A stretch of DNA of 64,000 bases, taken from assembly GCF_021917145.1 (NCBI RefSeq), contig NC_061061.1:14981705-15045704 (forward strand), written 5' to 3'. Source of the DNA: Hypomesus transpacificus (Eukaryota > Chordata > Actinopteri > Osmeriformes > Osmeridae). The notes under the pieces are model-generated. The model saw nothing but the letters and a program-made list of their open reading frames with translations, was not told where the DNA came from and did not search any database. Of this stretch, positions 11,868-23,100 are shown piece by piece (the first letter of the stretch is position 1; each line of letters opens with the position of its first letter). The position numbers were made by a program, and so were the translations under genes.

Positions 11868-14800
11868 CCTCCCTTCTTCTCTCAACCCAGGGCTCCCGGC
11901 AAATGTCTCTCCTCACCCTTCTCCCAAGATGTGCACATTCACCCCCCCCCCATTCATTTCCAGGCTCCACCTGGCTTAACAATATCGGGGAGAGCTGTTG
12001 AAGTCAGTCCATTTGCTTGTTTATGTACAATATGTGGGTGAGTGGGAAGGAAGAGAGGGAAGGGATGCAATGGGATGGTTGCCTGGGACCCTTGCCATCA
12101 TCTCTTCACTCACACATCAAACCGCCTTGCACTCTGCTCTACCGCTTCCACAATGTCTTTGTTTGGTGTTCCAAGGTACATAACAGTAGATGTGTCATGG
12201 GGAGTGAGCTGAGTTAACGCACTTTGTATCATGTAAAGTACGTTTTTACATCCTGAATGACACCAAAATAATGTTGTGTGAAGCAGTTAGGAACCACAAT
12301 TGCGTCTTTTGCCGCATTGCAATGTTGTGTTTCCATTGATGCTGGTGAAGTCAATCTACGATTATTATTGCTTGCATACCAAATTGGGGAAGGGAAGAGG
12401 TATCCTGTAAGGAAATGGATTGCTAAAATCATTGGGATAGTTGGTGGTGGAATGTAGGTTGTTTGTCTTTTAGGTGTCTAACAAGGTCTCCCTCCTACCT
12501 GACCAAACAGATATGAAACTGCAAATTCTTCTGCTCATGTTGCTTTATTTCTTGACTCCCTTAGCTCTTCTCTCTTTAAATATGCTGCATGATTGTAACA
12601 TGTAACATCAATGTTTGTTGAAGGTAAGATCAGTTTTAGGAAGTATGAAATGAACCATATTGGAGCGCTGGGATGTCTGTGGTACACTACACTCCTTATT
12701 CCTTCCCTCTTTTCCTTGTCCTGATGATTAATACACACTCATCTTCTGTACACTGACAATGGAAAATGTTGAAAGAATGCACCCTGTATTCATTTTCAAG
12801 GCTGGGAAGGGCACTGACTACTTAATTTTGATGTTACATTTAGGCTTTAATGCAAGCCTTAATGATTTATAGGGAATGATGCAGTATAATGCAATTAATA
12901 TATTTTATGTGTGCAGCCAGTGTTCAGAAATTACTTTTTGATCCTGTGTCTTTATAACATGGTCTTGGTGGTTAATTATTGTGTGGACTTCATCACAACG
13001 TTGTGTTTGATATCCTGTCTTACCAAGAAAGAAGATGAAACAGCAAGTTCTACATTTAATAAGTTGCTAAATCATTGTCTACATTATCTCCATCGGCTTG
13101 CAAAGTGGGGCCCTCGCAGTGCTAATTCTAGATTAGGATTTCCCTGTATTGACAGGCTACAGATATTCAAATCTAAGATCTCGGTTGTGTTTATGAGGTA
13201 AACTCTGAAAAATCTGATTACCAGGTGTCAAATGGTCCCAAGATCAACCTCTGCACACTCTAAGTGGGACACTGCATGCTTTTGGAATGTGCTCACTTTG
13301 ACACATATGGCAAAGTGTCGGAGTTGAATGACGTAAGGGGAGGGAGCAATGTGCTGGCATACACAGTCTTGACACCTGTTGGAGACATTTAACTCAGACA
13401 ACAACATTACAAGGTTCTGCAAGTGAGTCAAATAAATGTTGCATGCAGTCCAAAACAGATGAAGCAGGATCTTTCATTATCAAATGAATTAGCCCTATTC
13501 TTTTAGTATTTCTTGGGAAAATCACACTGAATGAGGTTGACTAAGGGTCACACGAACATTGAAAGAGACCCACACTTTCCTGTTGTTAAATATTAAGTTT
13601 GTGTGAAACTGGCATTGAATGTGCTTGTTTGGTGTAGTATGTATGTGCTACTTCCCAGCCATTGTACAGTAATATACTTTATTGGGGAGATGTTTTTTGT
13701 TCTTTCCCAACCATTACTACTTCTGCTTTGTCTATTTGTACTGCAGAAGCTATGTGAATCTGTATAATATGAATATATGTGTAAATGCTGCTGAAACGGT
13801 CGACAAATCTCGAACAGATGATTAAATTGACTCCAACAACATACATGTTCAATTAATATCTTGCTGAAATCTCACTCTAAGAATTGTAACCTGACAAGAT
13901 AGGCTTTAGGAAAAGTGTCAAAAATGTATTGATGAGAGTTCTTGAATGCTACTTTTTGTGCTCTGTCTTGGTTTTGTATGTTTTAAACTCAGAGGTATAT
14001 TGCAGGGTATGTTTAAATACCATGGCAGAGTGTATATATCCTGTTTGAGCTTAATAAATATGTGCCAGAATGTACAAAATAAATAGTAAATGGCAGACTG
14101 TGTGCTCTATAGTATCTTGTGCTGCTTACAGTTTATTGTTGTTTTGCAAAGTTTTATTTTTCATGTGTTCGCACTGCAAAACTACATAATTTTATCGTGG
14201 CCCATGATAACTGCAAAAATATCAGAAGCACTCTTGTTTCCAAGAAAACTAATTACGATGAGAATTTGATGACTGTAGACAAATCTAAATGTTTAAATTA
14301 AGAATTTAGGAAGTACAAGAGTACTGAGAATGTTTCATCTGTGTAAGGGTATAGGAGTGGATTTTTGTCAGTATTTGAAATAAACTTTTACATTAATACA
14401 AATGATTATGGGCACTGTATACGTTTATTGTAATGTTTTTGTTATCGTTATATTTGTCTTTGAACAGATTTACAAAGGGTTGGACTGCATGTATGGGAAT
14501 GTATTACAAACGTTTGACCTCTAGAGGGAAGTAACACCCTTTAGGATCTGTCCCAAGTTCTTCACTCAATTTACGTCAGATGCGTAACTGAACAACCGAA
14601 ATAAGCAGATTTTTTTTGCTGCATTTCTTGGAATCCTGTGTTAACATTAACCCAAACAATGTCAGGAATGCTGAGAGTTACTTCTAATTCAATAAAAGCA
14701 AGATCTGTGCAGTTTCCTTTTAAGACCTAGCAGATTAGGTTGTGGCTACCAAATTCATTTTTGAAAACCCCCCAAAACGTGTATACATTATAAATTCAAG

Positions 14801-15280
14801 ATTTAGAACTGGGGGAAAAACAAAGAACGAAAGAAAAAAAAGACCATATTTGGGCTTCCTCTTGCAGTCCCTCTAGCTGGCTAGTTACTGGTTTGTTAGC
14901 GTGACGTGTTGCACGACAATGTGTCTTTAAATTACCATGCATGTGTGCAATAGAAATGACAGCAAGCATGTTAAGCATAAAAATCATTACATTTCAGAAA
15001 GTGTATACAAAAATAATAATACAACAGTCAAAACAAAACATGTAAAAGGTAGCCTACGTCGTCGAAGTCAGCCCAACTTCTTCCTGGGCGTGGCCTCTTG
15101 CGTTATTAAGGCTTACCAACTCGGAATCACTTCCGTTCCTGCCTTACTAGTCAGCGATGGAGGACGATTCGGCATCTTGGTAAAAGCTAGCGTTATACGG
15201 AACACACGTTTATTAAATACTTTTCTAAATTTTCTTGATTCAAAAGCAGCGCTTTCATTTATTCCAAACTAAACGCCAAG
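11868..15280 (+). other. ensa 3' UTR and ensa-mcl1 intergenic region
   Basis: After the ensa stop comes a long AT-rich stretch that is probably 3' UTR, with AATAAA signals at 14053-14058, 14078-14083 and 14379-14384. A UTR of about 2.2 kb would be normal for ENSA. The last few hundred bases (from about 15.03 kb) become less AT-rich and carry a CACTTCCG ETS-like motif and GGGCGTGGCC, an Sp1/KLF-like motif. These fit the mcl1 promoter and 5' UTR. I see no other gene. Confidence 0.6.
14053..14083 (+). terminator. Paired AATAAA poly(A) signals, probable ensa 3' end
   Basis: Two AATAAA hexamers lie 25 bp apart in an AT-rich stretch about 2.2 kb after the ensa stop. A third copy at 14379-14384 is an alternative. 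Confidence 0.45.
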
Positions 15281-16735
15281 ATGAGTTTTTTCCTAACTAA
15301 ACGAGCAACAGCCAGCGTTTATAATCTGCTCGTTCCGCCTCAAAATGGAGTCGTCGAGATGCACTATGGCACGGCTACTGGAGCCCCGTCCAAAATGGAT
15401 AATCAAATGGAAACTTTGACCAGCGACAATCCAGTACGACCCAAGATTTTAGGAGTACACAGCGCCTGTAAAAGCGGTATATTGGAGAATCATGGGTCAC
15501 TCCAGAAAATCAATGACGACGAGGGTTCTTTGCCTTGTACTCCAGAATTGTCATCTTCTATGGAATATGGGTTAGATTTGACCAGCAGCTGCCCTTCAGG
15601 TGATAAAGTATTGGAGCATGATACCAGAGAACTAATAGGGAGTGTACTCCTGGACTACACGGGACAATCTGGGTCGCAACGTAGTCGTAACCAAAGCAAA
15701 TCTTTTTCGACTATGAAACGAGTGGTGGAAGACGTAATTGAAAAACATCAACTCGCGTACAAAGGTAAGCTCATTTTGAAAGTGAAAAAAGTCCAACCAT
15801 GCTAGACTAGACATACAGTCGCCCAACTTATCCGTGACTCATTGCACGAGGCCCGTTTTCCACTTCTCCTTTTAGTGACCCAGGACTTATGCTTTAGGGG
15901 GGAACCCTAGTAGACATGAGAGAATTTGTTATGACGAGGCAGGTATTGAGCTTGTGGCATTCTCAACATATTTCTTACATTTTTATCCAATGAAAAAGCA
16001 ATGTCAGAATCTGAAACGGATTTATTCGCCATGAAAGTTTGCACAGACAAGAAATTTGCTTTGGCAGGAAGGTGCATACAATAAATATATAGGAATCTTA
16101 CATTTAAATATGTAGTCTAACCTAACTATACTAAGGGTACATAAACTAGCAAATTTGTTTAAGTAGTAGGATTTGTTTCCCAAATAGTTTATAACAATGC
16201 TTGTAGGTCAATGTAGCTTGCTTAGTGAAGTTTCTGACCCAGACTTTGACACACAGGTATGATCTCCAAACTGAGTTTGGATGACCGAGGGGATGACATG
16301 AGTGTTATCACGTCAGTGGCCAAGAACATCTTCAGTGATGGGACAACCAACTGGGGTCGTATTGTCAGTCTGGTGGCTTTTGGGTCGGTGGTGTGCCAGT
16401 ACCAGAAGAAAAATGGCAGAGAGAACTGTGTTGAGTTGGTGGGCCAAGAGATCTCCAATTACCTCCTTGGTGATCAACGAGACTGGCTGATCAGCAACAA
16501 TTCATGGGTGAGTCATATTTTTTTTTTATGTCTAGCATGACCGGGTGTGACTTGCATAACTATTGTGTTCAACCTATTGCTCCACATTTCATCGAACTTT
16601 GTCAATGATCATTTTCAGGAGGGATTTGTGGAATTCTTTCGCATTGCCGATCCAGAATCCACAGTGAGGAACACCCTAATGGCATTTGCTGGAGTTGCTG
16701 GGATTGGGGCAACATTGGCCCTATTGATCAGGTGA
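15281..16735 (+). CDS. mcl1: MCL1 apoptosis regulator, BCL2 family
   Basis: Three exons (15281-15764, 16257-16507, 16619-16735) encode 283 residues, shorter than human MCL1 (350) but usual for fish. MCL1 is an anti-apoptotic BCL2 protein that binds BIM, NOXA and BAK at the mitochondrial outer membrane. In order there are a long variable N-terminus with Glu/Ser/Pro-rich, PEST-like patches such as DDEGSLPCTPE; a BH3 helix (about 143-163); BH1 with FSDGTTNWGRIVSLVAFG (187-204); BH2 with RDWLISNNSW and GFVEFF (about 236-251); and a C-terminal anchor rich in Ala, Gly and Leu (264-283) ending LLIR. Exon limits match MCL1, with the first intron just after the BH3 helix and the second at NSW|EGF. The BH3 core differs from the human LRRVGD pattern (MKRVVED here). 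The start sits at MSFFLTKRA, close to fish Mcl1 N-termini. Confidence 0.95.
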
Positions 16736-17040
16736 ACTTGTTGGACTTGGGACTTTTTTCTCTCTTTCCATGCCCAAGCAATGAAGCAAAGACTATTCCA
16801 TTACACTCTTCAACACCGAAGCGAATGATGTAGTTCACTGAATAATTTTCCTTTTTTCTTATGACTATATGAGAATTATTTTGAGGTGTGTGTAAATGTG
16901 TGCTTTTCCCCTACCCCCCCCAATCATGTTCCTTTTGTTTTGGGGGATGCATACTGTGTAAGGACACTTGAAACAGTTGGCACAAATAGCTTCTTATTTA
17001 TTAAAATCTATTTTTGTAATAAATGTATAAAATAAAATCA
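16736..17040 (+). other. mcl1 3' UTR with AATAAA signals
   Basis: The sequence after the stop is AT-rich and carries two AATAAA hexamers, at 17018-17023 and 17031-17036. These probably end a short mcl1 transcript; a longer form is possible because MCL1 mRNAs often use distal sites. Confidence 0.55.
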
Positions 17041-19466
17041 CTTTGCCAACTCTTTTGTACATTTGTACTTTTGAAATGGCAACTAAACACCCATAAATAG
17101 TCAATGCCATTTGTAACCAAGATGGAGGCCTCATCACTGCCTTAGAACCTTTTATTTTTTAAATGAGTTTCAGTTTGTTGCAAAATTGTTAGTCTAATAT
17201 CTGTTGTAAATCAGTAATGTCAATGGATGCAGAGTTAAAAATGAAAAGTGGAACTTTGCTGACTTTGACTAAGGATATGGTTGACTGTATGGTCAGACAT
17301 GCTACAGAAAAACCCTTTATTAGAAAGTGTAGGAAAGACTGGGTTGTAAAGGCTGTACTTTTAGCCCATCTTTCAACACAGCCCATCCACCATACCCGGG
17401 TCTATGGTTTTCCTGGCAGTTTACATGGTACAAAGGTAAAATATATGGGTAATAATATCCTGGTAAAAGACTGGTAATATTTGACAGTTTACGTTGTAAG
17501 ACTTCAACATTAGAGCGCAATACATTTCTAAATTCACCTTAGGTTGAATTTGTTTTTTTGTAAAATTATTTGTCTACCAGAAGGGCAATTTGGTAATCAT
17601 TGTCTGAAGCAAAATTCACATGGTGCTGATGGATGTATGATTGGAGACAGCCCTGTATTGAAATATTTCATGCTGAGAGCATTCTTAGTCATTTAGCTTG
17701 CATCACAAATCTACTCTAAAGCTACTGCTATAGTTTTTCGCAGCAATGTTTTTGGGACAATTTTTCAGCCCTTCATTGAGATTCAGTTAAATGGTGTCAC
17801 AATATTTCCTTTTTTGGTAGTGGCTTCGATTTAATAAATCAGACATGCTAAACTTGCTCTGAGTTTGACACCCTACATTATTCACTAAAGGGGTTGGAGG
17901 TGGGGGTGTCAACATTTCTTTCTACTGTAACACTCGTTTCTTATGCAGAGTAAGAACACTCCAGCTCTAACTTGAATTCCTCATTCACTAAACACATGAA
18001 GTATTTTGTTTATTCACACCACCCTAAAGAAGCAGACGGCTGTTATTTCCTCGAAACTGCTGCTGCTGCGGCAACGTTGCTTAGCTGAATGGTGCGTCAG
18101 TTTTGCACACCTAACCACAGGCTTGCAGTTGAGCCTCATTTGGCAGTAAGAAAATGAACATACACTCAAACATGTTTATGAATATGCTTAGCCAATGCCA
18201 TAAACAGAATAACAGTTTACAACATGATTGCTTGACACACCAAAGTAAACTTCCTTTAATAACATTTAAATGTGTGCAAACACTAAATTGCATCAAACTT
18301 GCATTGCAAGTTCATTATAGCAAATGAGTTCAGTTGATTATGTAAAATATTTCCAGTAAATTGTTTAGTCATCTGTGCCATGACTTGGTGGCAGCCCAAA
18401 ACTTCCTCATTTTATGTTTTTAATGAATTGTCATGCATATTTGAGTTTCAGTAACTGCAGTTTACTGAATCTTCCAGTTGTACTGGTCATGCTAGGCAAG
18501 GCCTTAAACTTCACGGCTTAAAATTATTAAAGGCTACTGATTCAAGACTGATGTCAATGTGGAAAGGAAGTTTGCATGTGTCTTTTTGAAGATTAGTAAA
18601 AAGGGCATCATTAGCTGCCATTTTACATAGGCTTCCCGATAACTTTAAATTAAATGCTCCAAATAAAATGGCCTAATAGGTGGATGGACACGATGACCTG
18701 TGATGTAAACTGCATCCTTTCAAACAGCTATGGAACATATCAATAGACAAGGTATTGTTGGCTTGGACTGGTGTCTGGTGAGTACAGTTTGCAATTTGGG
18801 AAATGTCCAAAATGTATAATTTAAGGCATTATTCTATTTATGTATTACAATAACAGCTTCTCTTTTAAAAGGTTAAATGACTTATTTGTGAGGGGTATGA
18901 AAAAATATGCCTTACATTTTGAGGATATTATTGTGGAAGCCTGCAGAAGGAAGCCGGTAATAAGGTTTGATCATGGGAATCCTTTGAAACAGTTACTGCA
19001 GCTTTGTCAGGCTGTGTGTGTCCCTGCGCCCTTGTTTGTTCAGATCATCCTTGTTGTCTCTGGTTACAGGACAAACACACTCATAGAGGTCTTATGAGGA
19101 AACACAGTATGTCGTGTCCATGGTGACTGCTCACACCAGACTTCACCTAATCCTCTCCAGAAGCTAATGACGTTGGCCACCTCTGTGGTTACCAGAGTAC
19201 AAGGACACGTGGGCCTTCTCAAACACCTTGGATTTAACACTGGGGAAATGAGCTGTGAGGTGAACATATATAGGGGTTTACACCATACACACTTTACATG
19301 GAGAGGTTAACCACAAACTACAGAAGTTTAAGAATACAGCAGTTAAAAAGGTTAAAAGTAATGACTTGCTAAACTCGTAAAATTATTGTAATTGGTTTTT
19401 CTTGATAACCATTTTGCCATACCTATGCTCGGCCAACAACTAACAGTCAACAAGTACTCTGTTTGT

Positions 19467-19495
19467 TCTACTGTTGTTAACTTAACAACAGTAGA
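19467..19495. repeat. Perfect palindrome, 14-bp arms with a 1-base centre
   Basis: Arm TCTACTGTTGTTAA is followed by one C and then its exact reverse complement. No transposon end or gene feature explains it. As RNA it could form a tight hairpin only if a few central pairs open into a loop. Confidence 0.85.
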
Positions 19496-19856
19496 GAGAA
19501 AGAGAATTGCTGTCAAACTTGAAAAACAAGGTTTTTGGGAAAAGCATAAACCAGATAATTTTTAAGAATGTTAAGTATATTCTTTGTAATCAAATACTTT
19601 TGACAAACCTCAAGGAGCTTGCTTTGTATATTTGCACCATGACCTCCTAGAAACCTTTTACCAGGAAATGTTTTGTCTGCATCTCAAATTCTTTACATAA
19701 GTAACTTCAAAGCTGCTGTAGTGCTTGACTGATTAAAGTAAAGTAACTTAAGACCAGTACAGACTTATTCCCTTCAGAAACACTGCATAGCTGAAGAGAT
19801 TAAAGTTTATTTACAAGTTAGGTAACTTGAGCAAAAGGGCAGGGATTTTTGTTTGT

Positions 19857-19877
19857 AAAAAAAAAAAAAAAAAAAAC
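19857..19877. repeat. 21-base poly-A run
   Basis: An uninterrupted A run sits in AT-rich intergenic DNA. It might be the tail of an old retroposed copy, but the sequence before it resembles no gene I know. Confidence 0.8.
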
Positions 19878-22489
19878 TAACTGTATGATTGGCTGACAGG
19901 TTCTCCACTTCCCCTTAGCAACAACCCGCCCCTGCAATTTAAAAAAAGCTACAGTTTCCCAGAAGTCAGCTGACTCAAGTTTATTGTTGACAGAGACTAG
20001 TGCAAAAAGACTTCTCTTCTTCACTGAGAATACTTTTTACTTGAATACTTTGGAATAATGTAATATAAGATGTCAGAAAAATCGTATTCAAGTTGAAGTT
20101 TGAGTGGTATTTTGCATTGTATACTGCTGTCTTGTATGCCTCCTCAAACAGAACTCTGAACCTTGTACTTCAATGACTTGGTCTGAGTGAGAGATCCTAT
20201 TCAATCCACAAGATCATGTGTCATGTGTTTATTCCAAAGTACACTGGTGAAACGTGTTCCTGTGTGTTATTCCCTGTTCACTCATAAATTATCAATATAC
20301 CTACTGATATTCTGCTTTGAACTTGCCCACAACTTACTTTTCTCAGTCTACATTTTTATGTAAGATAAAAGCCATCAACCTTCAGGGAATACAGTTAAAC
20401 ATTTGTCTTTCCTATTTATTGTATTCTAAAATATTCAAGCAACAACACCATTTTGTCCGTCTATTCTAATTCATGACTAGAAGCCAGGATAATGATCCCT
20501 AGGGAGGTTATAATGGACTAATAGCCTTTTTTCCATTTTCTGCAAAGCCAAAAATTTAGTGTAGTGAAAATTACTATAAACAGTTCGAATATAATATATG
20601 TATATTGCCAGTGATTTAATTCTAAATTTTCTCACTTCAAGTAGTGCAAATTGTGGCTGTAGTGACTTGTATCTTACGGTATTTTGATCAGGAGACTGGA
20701 TCATAGCAAAAAATAATGTTGACTAAAGTGGGTCACTCATTTTCTGTAATTTGATGTTATATAAAGCTAGTTACATGAGGATCCACATTTATAACTGCCT
20801 GAAAGGTTGTGTTTGCCGAGAGATGCAGCAGTAAACATTGTAAAGGCATGGTCGTCCCTTACCATGGTTTTCTGTATCTACAGGTCAATTTTTTTCAGGC
20901 CTAGGCTTGTTTGGTCCCGATGCTCTTGTGTGTGATATATCTGGCAAATCCATACAGCGCATTTGGGTCAAATGGTCATTGTCAGGTGACCCTTCACCTT
21001 TTGTTTGGAAAATTGTGATAAGGATGTACCATAATATCATGTTTTCTAATGCACCAGTTGGCTGTGTTGTCGTCTACCTGCGTTTTTATTTTGTGGATCC
21101 TTTTAGAATGTTGAGTCATTGGATTCATTGTAACGCTAAACACAGTGCTGCGGATGGACAAAGCACATCAGATCAGGGGGTCATTTGCCAAAGCACAGTT
21201 TTTGTGTTTGCAACAGTAGAGTCATTAGGAAGTAATACTTTTCATGTGACCCAGCATGACTGTGAATGACTAAGGTATTTGAGAGATTTCATATCTTGTC
21301 TAGGGATCAAGGATAATAGCAATGGAATTGTCCTTCTCTGTGTTATCTCAAAATAATCCGGAAAGCTTTGCAATTCAAGGGAAGTTTTGATCATTTTGTG
21401 AATGTCAAGTTCGGAGAGAAAGGTTGTCTGCAATGTTAGTGGTCTTTTTATTAATCAATCCATTACTTCATGATTAAAATTGATTCCCACCCTTGACCAG
21501 AGGGCATGCAATCTAAAACAACTGAAGGTTAACTTTGTTGTACCTTACTGGTGCTCATCAACTTGAGAAAAGCACTTAACCTTCTCAAGGGGCACCTCTG
21601 TCTGACTATATTCTCTGAAAATTATAATAATACGCCTACTATGTGGATAAACTAAAATGTGATTCACATTGTAAAACATGGCTACATTCTTTTCCTGACA
21701 GCCTAATCTAATCGTTCACACTTGTATTGTCAAATGACACATTTTCAATGCATTTCAATGCACCACTTGACACATCAGAAATGTGTTGCTTGGATTCCCA
21801 CTGTCAGGTTTGTCTATGCATGGTGGAAGATCCTTCTTGTCTTTTGTCTGCTTTTTTTTTTGTCTTTCTAGTGCAGTTCATGAATGTGGGTCAGGGCTGA
21901 TGTCTTTCATATTGGCAATGGGGATTACAACAGACAATATAAGCACACCTATTCAGCCCATGCCTTGTTTTGAATAGGTACTATTTGGTGTAAGAGACAG
22001 CACTAGCCTACCATGCAGAAATTCATTACAGCTTACATACTTGTGTTATTGTGGTAGCCTTTATGCAACGATATTCAGCTTATTTTTGCACTTAATACAA
22101 CACGAAAATGAAGGGCTAATAGGATGTGGAGGAATTTAAGAGTAGCCAGACAGATTTACCATATGTGATGTTGCTTTTTAATGATTTGTGGCAATTCATC
22201 TACCTTGCATGTTAACCTTTGAAAGATCAAACATTTACCAATAAGCACCGATTGGAATGATCATAAACAATTGCAGGATATTTCTGTCAAAATGAAACCT
22301 TATTGCATGATACCCATGATCAAATGCCAGCAGTGAATTTTGTGGTAATGGGGAGGCAGTGGGGCTTTTTAAAGTTTCGATTTCATAGAGTTCAGTCACG
22401 TGATACGAACGTTTCCATGACAATATCCCTTGACAAAGTTGCGCTCAACGATTTGTTTAATTTATCGAGAGGTAGGCTACTTTGACGGA

Positions 22490-23100
22490 ACGCTCAGCTT
22501 ATCTTCCTTATGATTGTCTTATCAGAAAAAGGGCGGTGACGCAGTTCCGCTTGGTCAAAAGTTTAACTCAAGCCCCCACCCCTCGCCCCTCGGCTTGAAG
22601 CAACGGCCCCGGTGGATGTAGGTGGTATTGCATGTACGGTTAGGTTTCCGACTCTTCCGGTCGTTTTTATTCTATTAACTCCATTCAACATTTACAAAAC
22701 TATCTTCCCCAATAATTTTTGTTTGATTCTCGAACCTGGCTCATACTACTAGCTTTTTCATAGAAAATTTTTTCCCGATTTTTGCTAAGTTTGAAATCAA
22801 TCCGAAATGGGTAAACTAGAAACCCATTTATTTGCTTAGTCAATGAAAGTTGCCTGCAAATGTGCTGGCGGATACTAACAGGGCACGAGCACAAAAGTTC
22901 AAATTGGCCGAGAGCCGATAGCCGATGAGCTCTCGGAGCTAAGGAAAAAAAGAGCCACTGTTTAAAGTTAGACAGGAAGACACGGAAGTGGAAAGATGGC
23001 CGCGTCCAGTCTCGCGATCTCGCTTGCCTCACTGCGCCACTGAGCACTTTTTATAGAAATGAATGGGGACGCCATCTTGGAAGATGCTAGAAAGATGCTT
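22490..23100. other. G+C/CpG-richer patch in the gene-poor interval
   Basis: Against AT-rich surroundings this stretch has many CpG dinucleotides, GC-rich clusters such as GGGCGGTGACGCAG near 22.53 kb, and CGCGATCTCGC near 23.01 kb. It may be an unannotated promoter, for example for a noncoding RNA or a distal 5' exon, or an uncatalogued repeat. The text AATGAATGGGGACGCCATC near 23.06 kb has a repeat-like look. I cannot decide between these. Confidence 0.35.

Noticed and set aside
20907-21269. 120-codon plus-strand frame
   Set aside because: Unfamiliar composition with no domain, in AT-rich intergenic DNA; consistent with chance.
22700-23047. 115-codon minus-strand frame in the CpG-richer patch
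   Set aside because: No recognisable motif; more likely part of a repeat or promoter.
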